64,000 nt of DNA from assembly GCA_963727015.1 (NCBI GenBank), contig CAVSEV010000005.1:682001-746000 (forward strand), given 5' to 3'. Position 1 is the first letter of the stretch, and every line of letters starts with the position of its first letter. Shown here in pieces: positions 23,850 through 31,464 of the stretch. The translations under genes and the position numbers were made by a program. The notes below the pieces were generated by a model that made no database searches, was not told the origin of the DNA, and was given only the letters and a program-made list of their open reading frames with translations. Source of the stretch: DATFVJ01 sp963727015. GTDB lineage: Bacteria > Actinomycetota > Actinomycetes > Streptosporangiales > Streptosporangiaceae.

Positions 23850-24245
23850 TCATTTGTCGTCCTGCGTGAGCCCCGCGTACTCCTCCGCGGAGAGCAGGCC
23901 GGACGGCTCGGCGTCATCCTCCTCGGCGGCGAGCCGGACCCGAAACAGCCAGCCTTCCCCGTACGGATCGGCGTTCACCACGGCCGGATCGTCTTCGATC
24001 CCGTCGTTGGTCTGAATCACCTCGCCGTCGACCGGGGAGTAGATGTCGCTCACCGACTTGACCGACTCGACTTCACCGCACGGCTCGCTCGCCGTCACCT
24101 GTGTCCCGGGTGCCGGGGCCGAGACGTAGACGATGTCGCCGAGCGCCTCGGCAGCGTAAGCGGTGATGCCTACGGTCGCGATGGCGCCCTCGATGGCCAC
24201 CCATTCGTGTTCTGGGGTGTAGCGCAGCCCATCCGGAACAGTCAT
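23850..24245 (-). CDS. gcvH: Glycine cleavage system H protein
   Basis: A 131-residue lipoyl carrier of the glycine cleavage complex. The lipoylated lysine is in GEVESVKSVSDIYSPVDGE. The N-terminal LRYTPEHEWVAIEG and the FRVRL...LLSAEEYAGL end are normal. The ATG at 24245 begins MTVPDGLRYTPEHEW. Twenty-two bases separate it from the upstream gcvT stop, so the two are probably one transcript. No gcvP is in the window. Confidence 0.94.
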   Translation of the reverse strand: MTVPDGLRYTPEHEWVAIEGAIATVGITAYAAEALGDIVYVSAPAPGTQVTASEPCGEVESVKSVSDIYSPVDGEVIQTNDGIEDDPAVVNADPYGEGWLFRVRLAAEEDDAEPSGLLSAEEYAGLTQDDK

Positions 24246-24267
24246 GACCGGTGCCTTTCCTGTGTTC

Positions 24268-25554
24268 TCACTTGGTCCTGTGGTAGAACGGCAACTGAGC
24301 GTAGTCTGCCGGCTCAGCGTGGCCGCGCACATCCACGGCGAGGCGCGCCTTGCCGTAGCCGTGCGCAGGCACGTCCCCAGCGCCCGCCGCGTCCGCGGTG
24401 CCCGCCGCGTCCGCGGTGCCTGCCACGTCCGCGGTGCCTGCCACGTCTGGCCGTACGTACGCCATGGCGATGGGCCTGCCGAGTGTCGGCGATGGCGCAC
24501 CGCTCGTCACCGTACCGATCATCTGCCCATCGAGCAGGACCGGGTAGCCGTGCCGCGGAATCCGGCGGGAGCGGCCGACGAGCCCGATCAGCCTGCTGCG
24601 CGGCCCGGCCTGCGCCCGGGCGGTGAGCGCCTCCCGGCCCACGAAGTCGCCAGGCTTGTCGAACTTGACCACCCGGCCGAGCCCGGCCTCGAACGGCGTC
24701 ATGTCCCGGCTGAGCTCGTTGCCGTACAGCGGCATGCCAGCTTCCAGCCTGAGGGTGTCGCGTGCGGACAGTCCTGCCGGGATGAGCCCCGCACCACGTC
24801 CTGCCTCGGCAAGCCCGGTCCACACGGCCACGGCGTCATCAGGCCGGCAGAACAGCTCGAATCCGTCCTCGCCCGTGTAGCCGGTGCGGGCGAGCAGCAC
24901 GGGTTCGCCGCACGCGACCGCGCGCACGCTCGCGTAATACTTCAGGTCCGCGAGCGGGGCGCCGTCCAGGCGCTCGGCACGGGAAGCGAGGATGGCGGCC
25001 GCGCCAGGTCCCTGGATCGCTATGAGCGCGTAGTCGAGTGATACGTCGCGGACCTCGGCGTCGCGGCCCGCCGCGCGATCGGCCAGTTCCTGATGCACGA
25101 GGGCGGCATTGGCCGCGTTGGCCACGACGAAGTACTGGTCGTCGGCAAGCCGGTAGACGACGAGGTCGTCGAGCACCCCGCCGTCCGCCGCGCAGATCAT
25201 GGTGTAGCGTGCCCGGCCTGGTGCGACCGCCGAGAGGTTACCGGTGAGCGCGTAGTCGAGTGCTGCGCCCGCATCGGGTCCGGTGACCGAGATCTCGCCC
25301 ATGTGCGACAGGTCGAACAGTCCCGCGGTGGTGCGGACGGCGTTGTGCTCGGCGGTCTCGCTCTTGTAACGAAGCGGCATCAGCCAGCCGGCGAAGGGCG
25401 TCAGCGTCGCGCCGAGACGCTTGTGCACCTGCAGCAGCGGCGTCGCCTTTTGCTCGTCCACCTGGCCACGGCCGTCACCGCCACGATCCGCGCCGCCCGT
25501 GGGTGAGCCCCCGGCGCCTGGTGCCGGATCCCCTGTCGTGTCAGGCGCTGTCAT
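24268..25554 (-). CDS. gcvT: Glycine cleavage system aminomethyltransferase (T protein) with repeat insertion
   Basis: A 428-residue T protein that transfers the aminomethyl carbon from the lipoyl arm of GcvH to tetrahydrofolate. Conserved parts include FAGWLMPLRYKSETAEHNAVR, LFDLSHMGEI, RTGYTGEDGFELF and the barrel domain PVLLDGQMIGTVTSG...GRPIAMAYV. Before the final strand there is an Ala/Gly/Thr/Asp insertion of about 25 residues (repeats of AGTADA) from an 18-bp unit at about 24360-24440. The first ~30 residues are a Gly-rich tail of doubtful importance. The ATG at 25554 is the likeliest start. Confidence 0.92.
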   Translation of the reverse strand: MTAPDTTGDPAPGAGGSPTGGADRGGDGRGQVDEQKATPLLQVHKRLGATLTPFAGWLMPLRYKSETAEHNAVRTTAGLFDLSHMGEISVTGPDAGAALDYALTGNLSAVAPGRARYTMICAADGGVLDDLVVYRLADDQYFVVANAANAALVHQELADRAAGRDAEVRDVSLDYALIAIQGPGAAAILASRAERLDGAPLADLKYYASVRAVACGEPVLLARTGYTGEDGFELFCRPDDAVAVWTGLAEAGRGAGLIPAGLSARDTLRLEAGMPLYGNELSRDMTPFEAGLGRVVKFDKPGDFVGREALTARAQAGPRSRLIGLVGRSRRIPRHGYPVLLDGQMIGTVTSGAPSPTLGRPIAMAYVRPDVAGTADVAGTADAAGTADAAGAGDVPAHGYGKARLAVDVRGHAEPADYAQLPFYHRTK

Positions 25555-25894
25555 ACGCGGGACTCCACTCACGTCCACGCAGCCGCGATCCGCTGCTTCT
25601 CACCGTCCAGATGCGCCCGCCGTCCGCGCGGCGTGAAGGCACGAAAGCCACTGCGAAGCCACCCCTCTATACCCGCTCTGTACCCGCGGCTCTTTACCTG
25701 CGGCTTTGTACCCGCGGCCGCCGCGCCCGCGGCAGGTTCTTCGTACGCCTTCGTAGCGGATTACGGCTTTCTCACCGGGTTACGGCTGGAGCAAAGCCTA
25801 TCAGTGACTGGTCCGGAACCTGGGCTTTCTGCCCGCGCTGCCCGCGCCGCCCGCGCGACCTGCGCGTACCACCTTTCTCCGCCAAGATGGTGGG
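25555..25894. other. 340-base divergent region between gcvT and the HIT gene
   Basis: No gene is seen. On the minus strand there is a short degenerate array of GCGGGTACAAAGCC-like units (about 25665-25735), in the likely leader of gcvT. I looked for the tandem glycine-riboswitch core on this strand and did not find it. Just before the HIT gene, short CCCGCGC repeats occur. Confidence 0.5.
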
Positions 25895-26311
25895 GTGGCG
25901 GAGTGCGTCTTCTGTGAGATTGCCCGCGGCCAGCGTCAAGCCCACGTGGTCCTGGGCGACGCCGGCGCGATCGCGTTTCTCGATGCGAGGCCCGTGTTCA
26001 AAGGGCACGTGCTGCTCATCCCGCGTACGCACGTTCCAACGTTCGCCGACCTGCCCGGGGGCTGCATCGGCCCGCTTTTCGCCCGCGCACAGCGGCTCGC
26101 GGCAGCCATGGAGGAAGGACTCGGCGCGGCGGGCTCGTTTGTCGCTATGAACAACCGCGTTAGCCAGAGCGTCCCGCATCTGCACGTGCACATCGTGCCG
26201 CGGAACCGCAAGGACGGGCTGCGCGGCTTTTTCTGGCCACGGACCAGGTACGCGAGCGAGGAGGAGGCCAGCGAGTACGCCGGCCGGCTGCGCCGCGTCC
26301 TTGGTGAGTAG
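25895..26311 (+). CDS. HIT-family nucleotide hydrolase/transferase
   Basis: A 138-residue histidine-triad protein. The N-terminal CVFCEIARGQ has the common C-x2-C pair. The catalytic motif HLHVHIVPRN and the nucleotide-binding FKGHVLLIPRTHVPTFADLP are intact. HIT proteins hydrolyse nucleoside phosphoramidates and dinucleotides; the particular substrate here is unknown. The frame starts with a GTG at 25895. It sits 22 bases before the pterin dehydratase gene. Confidence 0.87.
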   Translation: MAECVFCEIARGQRQAHVVLGDAGAIAFLDARPVFKGHVLLIPRTHVPTFADLPGGCIGPLFARAQRLAAAMEEGLGAAGSFVAMNNRVSQSVPHLHVHIVPRNRKDGLRGFFWPRTRYASEEEASEYAGRLRRVLGE

Positions 26312-26333
26312 CGGCCTGGTGTATAGGAGAGAC

Positions 26334-26612
26334 ATGGAATTGCTGAGTGAGGAAGCGGTCGCGCGGGAACTCGCCGACGTGCCGGGCTGGAACCGCGAGG
26401 GAAACGAGATCGTCACGACCGCCGAGCTGAAAGACTTCCGCGCGGCGATGCTGTTCGCGGCCGCCGTCGGCTATCTGGCCGAGCGGGCCAATCACCACCC
26501 CGACGTGACGATTCAGTGGAATCGCGTGACGCTGACCCTGTCCACCCACTCGGCAGGCGGCCTGACCTCGGCCGACTTCGACCTCGCCAGGCGGATCACC
26601 GCCTTGCGCTGA
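26334..26612 (+). CDS. Pterin-4a-carbinolamine dehydratase
   Basis: A 92-residue enzyme that dehydrates 4a-hydroxy-tetrahydropterin (PCD/DCoH fold). The active-site motif ERANHHPDVTIQWNRV is intact, with the usual N-terminal LADVPGWNREGNEI and a C-terminal LTSADFDLARRI helix. The ATG at 26334 follows TAGGAG. No aromatic amino acid hydroxylase lies nearby, so the physiological pterin reaction is not obvious. Confidence 0.9.
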   Translation: MELLSEEAVARELADVPGWNREGNEIVTTAELKDFRAAMLFAAAVGYLAERANHHPDVTIQWNRVTLTLSTHSAGGLTSADFDLARRITALR

Positions 26613-26664
26613 CCCGGCGCCGGCCCGCGCCGTGTTCAGCACAAGACCGCCCGAACCGCTGGCC

Positions 26665-26866
26665 AGGGGATGTCTCGCAGATCCCTGGCGGCGCGGCAGC
26701 GCCGTCCACGACCCCCCAGACGGGCGGCCGGGGTCTGGGCGGCAGTGCCGTCGTCGCCGATAGCTGCACGATCGGCAAGGCCCTGCTCCTTCGAGAACGA
26801 GCAGGGCCTTGCCGGTCGCCGCCTGGATCACCGCCCGCATCCACCGAGATCTGCCAGCCATGCCCT
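26665..26866. mobile_element. MITE-like element, copy 3 (202 bp) with internal perfect hairpin
   Basis: The ends AGGGGATGTCTCGCAGATC and (reverse complement of the right end) AGGGCATGGCTGGCAGATC form about 19-bp terminal inverted repeats. The core shares GCCGTCCACGACCCC and GTCGTCGCCGATAGC with copies 1 and 2. This copy also holds a perfect 16-bp hairpin: CGGCAAGGCCCTGCTC at 26773-26788 against 26799-26814. That could act as a bidirectional terminator after the pterin dehydratase gene. Confidence 0.85.
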
Positions 26867-26871
26867 AGGCT
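26866..26871 (+). promoter_or_regulatory. -10-like hexamer (TAGGCT) created at the MITE junction
   Basis: The last T of MITE copy 3 and the adjoining AGGCT form TAGGCT, nine bases before the GTG at 26881. If used, the element supplies one base of the promoter of the lipoprotein gene. Confidence 0.3.
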
Positions 26872-26880
26872 CATGATGCT

Positions 26881-28179
26881 GTGGAGGGGACAAGGCTCGC
26901 GGGCCGCCGGCCGCGGAAACCGCGCGGGCCTATCGCGGCGGTCGGGGCGCTCGTGACCGTCGTTGTGCACGTCGGCCGTGGCACCGGGCCCGTCGGCCGC
27001 GCCGCCCTCGGCGCGGTGCTCGCCGCGGCGCTGACACTCCTCGCGGCCTGCGCCAGCCACAGTGGCCAGATCACGGCAAGGCCGCTGACCTCAGTGGGCA
27101 CAGGCGAGGGTGCGCTGCGGCTGCTCGGCGTGCCGGGTTACGTCGAGGACGGTAGCACCGACCCCCGGGTCGACTGGGTAACCGCGTTCGAGCATCGAAC
27201 CGGCTGCCAGGTCAGCTATACGCAGGTGCCGAGCGCCACCGCGATCCAGGCGGCGGTCCGGTTGCATGGAGTGAACAACATCGACGGTATCTTCGCTCCG
27301 CCGGCCGTGGCAGGCCAGCTCATCAGCGCTGGCCTGATCGCGCCGCTCAATGTCCGGCTCGTGGGCGGATACACCGCGATCAGCCGCACGCTCCGCAGCC
27401 AGGCGGTAGGGACTTCGAAGGGCAAGACCTATGGGGTGCCGTACGCATGGGACGCGTACGTGCTTGGTTACGCGGCGTCGGCCGTGCGGCCGGCCCCGCT
27501 CAGCTGGGCCGCCTTGTTCGATCCGGCAGCCAGGTATGCCGGGAAGATCATGCTTCCGGACAATCCATTTACCATCGCCCTGGCGGCGCTTTACCTCAAG
27601 TCGGCCCGGCCCTCACTCGGCATCACCGACCCCTACGAACTCGACGGCGCGCAGTTCGCGGCGGCGACCGGCCTGCTGAAGAACGAGCGGCGGAGCATCA
27701 CCCAGTACTGGTCACTGGACCAGCAAGTGATCGACGGCCTCGCCACCGGCAGCGCGGTGCTCGGGGCGGTGCTCCCTCGCCACGTGGACATCCTCACCCG
27801 GGCCGGCCGGAACGTCGCGGCCACCGATCCGGCGCAGGGAACGACGGGGGCGGTGAACTTCTGGCTGATGAGTGCGCAGGCTCCCGACCCGAACTGCATG
27901 TACAAGTGGCTCGCGTGGTCGCTGACGCCGCGCGTTCAGCAGCAGGTCGCCGATTGGAATGGCATCGCGCCGGTTAACCCGGCCGCCTGCGACGGGCTCG
28001 GCCGCGCGGTTTGCGGTCGCTACCACGTCGCTGACCAGGCGTATCTGAACAAGGTCGCGTTCGCGCACGTACCAGGTACCGACTGCGGCAACGGCAAGCG
28101 TGACTGCACCGGATGGGCGGCGTGGCTCAGCGCGTGGAAATCGATAGCAGGCTCGCCGCCAGGCGCCGGTTCGCCCTAG
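26881..28179 (+). CDS. Extracellular solute-binding lipoprotein (ABC type, PotD-like)
   Basis: A 432-residue putative lipoprotein. A long Arg-rich N-terminus precedes a hydrophobic helix and the lipobox LTLLAAC (Cys near residue 57). The mature part has the periplasmic-binding pattern: LRLLGVPGYVEDG, the GIFAPPAVAGQLISAGLIAPL hinge strand, KTYGVPYAWDAYVLGY, and FWLMSAQAPDPNCMYKWLAWSLTP. Extra cysteines near the C-terminus (CDGLGRAVCGRY and DCGNGKRDC) may form disulfides. It resembles polyamine-type binding proteins. No permease or ATPase gene is adjacent, so it is an orphan. The start codon is uncertain because the first 25 residues are unusual. Confidence 0.75.
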   Translation: MEGTRLAGRRPRKPRGPIAAVGALVTVVVHVGRGTGPVGRAALGAVLAAALTLLAACASHSGQITARPLTSVGTGEGALRLLGVPGYVEDGSTDPRVDWVTAFEHRTGCQVSYTQVPSATAIQAAVRLHGVNNIDGIFAPPAVAGQLISAGLIAPLNVRLVGGYTAISRTLRSQAVGTSKGKTYGVPYAWDAYVLGYAASAVRPAPLSWAALFDPAARYAGKIMLPDNPFTIALAALYLKSARPSLGITDPYELDGAQFAAATGLLKNERRSITQYWSLDQQVIDGLATGSAVLGAVLPRHVDILTRAGRNVAATDPAQGTTGAVNFWLMSAQAPDPNCMYKWLAWSLTPRVQQQVADWNGIAPVNPAACDGLGRAVCGRYHVADQAYLNKVAFAHVPGTDCGNGKRDCTGWAAWLSAWKSIAGSPPGAGSP

Positions 28180-28490
28180 TACCGGCGCCGGAAGCGGCGG
28201 CGCCGGTAGGCTCCCGGCGCGGGCTGCGTCAGCACAACGCAGTCCTCACATCTGTACAGTAACTGGCCGCTTGCAAGATGCCCGGCGGGCACCGATGGGC
28301 GCGGCCATTTCTTGTGGCAGCTCACGCAGGCGTCACCAGCACGCTGAGCCGGCGTCAGCCCGGCCGCAGCTATCAGCGGACCGGTCGCCGCGCGGGCCGG
28401 TCCCGGCCGTTCTGGCTCCGAGCCTGCTGGCTCACCACGGTTCGTAGCATTCATCCCTGAGATTTTCGCCCCCCCGTGGGTTTCGGCCAT
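28176..28490 (-). CDS. Small zinc-ribbon protein of unknown function
   Basis: A 104-residue basic protein whose C-terminal half has two C-x2-C knuckles, ACVSCHKKW and YRCEDCVV, spaced about 25 residues apart. This suggests a zinc ribbon. The end is Arg-rich (YRRRRFRRRY). The N-terminal half is Pro/Glu/Gly-rich and probably disordered. The ATG at 28490 or the one at 28454 may be used. I do not recognise the family. It converges on the lipoprotein gene with a 4-base overlap of the stop codons. Confidence 0.5.
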   Translation of the reverse strand: MAETHGGAKISGMNATNRGEPAGSEPERPGPARAATGPLIAAAGLTPAQRAGDACVSCHKKWPRPSVPAGHLASGQLLYRCEDCVVLTQPAPGAYRRRRFRRRY

Positions 28491-28602
28491 CGCCGAACTC
28501 CACGACCCTATAGCGCATATTACTGTGACTAGCCGACTACGGGAAGTGGTAAATGCGGCGCCGCTGACCGACCGTCGCACGTCCCCAGAGCCTTGCCTCC
28601 AT

Positions 28603-28757
28603 GATCCTTATACGTGAATCGGCGGATTCTCATCCAGCAGTGAGCGGGCCGCTACAGCCTGCGGGGGGATCCGGGGGGTCGTCCCCCCGGGGCAATTCTG
28701 CGGGGGGATCCCGGGGAGTCGTTCCCCCGGGGCAATACAGTCTGAACGGCTGCCGCA
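28603..28757. repeat. GC-hairpin repeat family, longest copy
   Basis: The left block GATCCTTATACGTGAATCGG and the following GGATTCTCATCCAGCAG match the copy at 21756. The middle has two near-identical ~40-bp units, each starting GCGGGGGGATCC and folding as CCGGGGGG-TCGT-CCCCCCGG or a close variant. The right block GGCAATACAGTCTGAACGGC ends TGCCGC. With short AACCAGCCGGGCT repeats at about 28845-28900, it fills the gap before the protease gene's 3' end. Confidence 0.88.
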
Positions 28758-28899
28758 TGACGCGCCGATCATGCGACTGCGGGGCGCGGCCGGGGCTCCG
28801 CGCAGCCGGACTCATTGTCGGCCGGCCGACCTCTGAGCTTCCCCAGCCGGGCGCCCCAGCCGGGCTAACCAGCCGGGCTAACCAGCCGGGCTGCCGGCG

Positions 28900-30051
28900 C
28901 TAACCACGGGCCGCCTCGCGGAACAGGGACCGCGCAACGGCGCCAAGCGGCGGCGCGAAGAGCGTCGACCGGTCGGCGCTGTACTTGAAGCTGCTGACTG
29001 ACGTAATCGTCCCCGACCCGTGCGCTGGATCGAATCCCGATAGCCACGGGCCACCGCTTGATCCGGCCGTCATCTGGCAGCGCAGGCCCGAGTCCGGGCT
29101 GGCGTGAAAGGGGTCCCCCGTCACGCGGCCGCTGCAGTAGTACAGCCCCCCGCCGTTGTACGGGGGTTCGGCCGGATACCCGAACGCGAACTCCTCCGCG
29201 GTCCGCGGGCCGAACTTGATTGGCTGGCCGCCGACGACCTTCCCGATGTGGCTGACCCGGTGCCCGGAATGCTGCGGGTTGAGCGTGACGAACGCGACGT
29301 CGTCGTTATCGTTGGCCGCGCGGCTCCACTGAGGCGCGACGAAGAAGTGATGCGCGGTCCAGCTGCCGTAGGGGCGGCTGCCCTGCGCGAATCCGGGCAC
29401 GAACGTCCAGTTGACCGCCCAGGATCCGGTGCCGTTCTTAACGCAGTGCGCCGCGGTGATCACCACGTCGGCGGCCGGGCTGGCCACTACGGCCGCGGAA
29501 CAAACGTAGTCCTGAGCGTCCATCGTGAAGAAGACCTTGCCCGTCGTCCTGCCGACCGCGCCACCGCCCGGCCATCCCGCCGCGGCGGTATTGCTGAGTA
29601 TCGCGGCAGGCCGCGGCCGGGCCACGCCGGCGGGCGCCGCAGCGGGCACGTGGAAGGGTGCGACGGCCGGCCGCTGAGCCGCCGCGCTGGCCGGTGCGTT
29701 GCCCGTATCCCTGGCTGTGCCGGTTCCGGGCGGGACTGGTGGCCGCGCACCGGCCATCCGCGCCGCGGTCCAGTACCGCACGGCACGCGCCTGCTCGGCC
29801 GGGGTCACAGCCGCCGAATGCTCGGTCACGCTCAGCACCGCGCGTTGCGCGCCGCTGCGGTGCTGGCCGGCTGGCTGCCCCGGGTCCCGCCGTCCGGCGC
29901 GGTGGCCGTGCTCGAGGGAGGCCGCCGTGCCTGCCGCGCGGCCGGATGGGCCCTGTGTTGTGACGGCAACCGCGCAGCTCACGGCGAGTACGCAGGCGAG
30001 CGCCAGCATCGCACGCAGTGACGACCGGGCTGGCGGCGTCATCGGCCTCAT
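28900..30051 (-). CDS. Secreted trypsin-like (S1) serine endopeptidase
   Basis: A 383-residue exported protease. A signal peptide (residues 1-32, SSLRAMLALACVLAVSCAVA) leads to a Pro/Ala/Arg-rich pro-region of about 120 residues. The catalytic domain follows. The triad is visible: His in VVITAAHCVKNG, Asp in ANDNDDVAFVTL and Ser in MTAGSSGGPWLSG. Cysteines near the His and the Ser can form the usual disulfides. The fold is close to glutamyl endopeptidase/V8-like S1 proteases. The Ser-domain loop SDSGLRCQM carries a Cys that may pair with YYCSG. Start codon at 30051 or 30042; neither has a clear Shine-Dalgarno. Confidence 0.85.
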   Translation of the reverse strand: MRPMTPPARSSLRAMLALACVLAVSCAVAVTTQGPSGRAAGTAASLEHGHRAGRRDPGQPAGQHRSGAQRAVLSVTEHSAAVTPAEQARAVRYWTAARMAGARPPVPPGTGTARDTGNAPASAAAQRPAVAPFHVPAAAPAGVARPRPAAILSNTAAAGWPGGGAVGRTTGKVFFTMDAQDYVCSAAVVASPAADVVITAAHCVKNGTGSWAVNWTFVPGFAQGSRPYGSWTAHHFFVAPQWSRAANDNDDVAFVTLNPQHSGHRVSHIGKVVGGQPIKFGPRTAEEFAFGYPAEPPYNGGGLYYCSGRVTGDPFHASPDSGLRCQMTAGSSGGPWLSGFDPAHGSGTITSVSSFKYSADRSTLFAPPLGAVARSLFREAARG

Positions 30052-30183
30052 GCGTCAAGTATGATCCACGAAATGCGATCAGTCTGCTACGTAGCGTAAA
30101 AGTTGACCTTTCTGCCAGGCGCGATGGCCCAGCCAGCGGCACCGAGGTACCACCAGGACGACCGGGCGCGGAAGAATGAGCTC

Positions 30184-31464
30184 GTGCAGCCACCGCAGCC
30201 CCGCAGTCGCGATCTTGTCATCCTCGGCTCGACCGGTTCGGTAGGCACCCAGGCCATCGACGTCGTCAGGCGAAATCCCGGCCGGTTCAGGGTGACTGGC
30301 CTGGCCGCCGGCGGGGGGAACCCAGGCCTGCTGGCCGCGCAGGCCCTCGAACTGGGGGCCGAGGTCGTTGCCGTGGAGCGTGGCAGCGCCGCTCAGGACG
30401 TGCAACTCGCTTGTTACGCCGAAGCACAGCGCCGTGGCTACTCCCGCGGGGAGTTCCGGGTGCCGAAGATACTCGCCGGGCCCTCGGCCGTCGCCGAGGT
30501 GGCGGCATGGCCCTGTGATGTCGTGCTGAACGCGGTAACGGGCGCTGCCGGGCTCGCCTCCACCCTCGCCGCCATCGACGCGGGCAGGACACTTGCGCTC
30601 GCCAACAAGGAGTCGCTGATCGTCGGCGGCCCGCTGGTCGCGGGCCGCGCCGCACCCGGTCAGATCGTGCCCGTCGACTCGGAGCACTCGGCGCTCGCGC
30701 AATGCCTGCGCGGCGGCCGCGGCGACGAGGTGGCACGGCTGGTGGTGACCGCCAGCGGGGGTCCCCTGCGCGGCCGCAGCCGGGCGCAGCTCGCCGGCGT
30801 CACGCCGGAGCAGGCGCTGTCACATCCGACCTGGAAGATGGGCCCGGTCATCACGGTCAATTCCGCCACGCTGGTCAACAAGGGCCTGGAGATCATCGAG
30901 GCCCACCTGCTTTTCGGCATCGGCTTTGACCGCATCGAGGTTGTCATACACCCGCAGTCCGTGGTGCACTCAATGGTCGAGTTCACCGACGGGTCCACGC
31001 TTGCCCAGGCGAGCCCGCCTGACATGCGGATCCCGATCGCGCTCGCGCTCGCCTGGCCGGACCGGGTGCCGGGGGCCGCACCGGCCATCGACTGGAGCCA
31101 GGCGCACAACTGGACCTTCGAGCCGCTGGACACGGAAGCGTTCCCCGCTGTGTCGCTTGCCCGGGAAGCCGGCGTCGCCGGCGGGACAGTTCCCGCGGTG
31201 TACAACGCGGCCAATGAGGTGTGTGTGGCCGCGTTCCTTGCGGGTGAGATCGCGTTCACTGGAATTGTTGACACCGTGGCGCGGGTAATGTCGGAGTGCG
31301 ACCAGATAGCGCAGGAAGTCACAGCAGTGGACGAGGTGCTCGCCGCGGATGCCTGGGCGCGCGCGCGTGCGCGTGAGCTGACCGGGGTCAGGGACGCCGG
31401 CCCGCGCACGGACGCCGGTGCACATGACGCCGGTGAAGATACTGAGGGGAGGACCGCCGGATGA
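30184..31464 (+). CDS. dxr: 1-deoxy-D-xylulose 5-phosphate reductoisomerase
   Basis: A 426-residue enzyme making 2-C-methylerythritol 4-phosphate, the first committed step of the MEP isoprenoid pathway. The NADPH motif is LVILGSTGSVGTQAIDVV; ALANKESLIVGG and IVPVDSEHSA contain substrate and metal ligands; HPQSVVHSMVEFTDGS is the flexible catalytic loop. The Ala/Asp-rich tail (residues ~395-426) is an extension. The GTG at 30184, just before the Rossmann strand, is preferred to the upstream 30103 start. It overlaps rip1 by four bases. Confidence 0.94.
   Translation: MQPPQPRSRDLVILGSTGSVGTQAIDVVRRNPGRFRVTGLAAGGGNPGLLAAQALELGAEVVAVERGSAAQDVQLACYAEAQRRGYSRGEFRVPKILAGPSAVAEVAAWPCDVVLNAVTGAAGLASTLAAIDAGRTLALANKESLIVGGPLVAGRAAPGQIVPVDSEHSALAQCLRGGRGDEVARLVVTASGGPLRGRSRAQLAGVTPEQALSHPTWKMGPVITVNSATLVNKGLEIIEAHLLFGIGFDRIEVVIHPQSVVHSMVEFTDGSTLAQASPPDMRIPIALALAWPDRVPGAAPAIDWSQAHNWTFEPLDTEAFPAVSLAREAGVAGGTVPAVYNAANEVCVAAFLAGEIAFTGIVDTVARVMSECDQIAQEVTAVDEVLAADAWARARARELTGVRDAGPRTDAGAHDAGEDTEGRTAG

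Noticed and set aside
25555..25894. Glycine riboswitch upstream of gcvT
   Set aside because: Expected from other actinobacteria, but I could not find the conserved paired core on the minus strand here, nor in the 208 bases before glyA. A covariance search could still find a diverged one.
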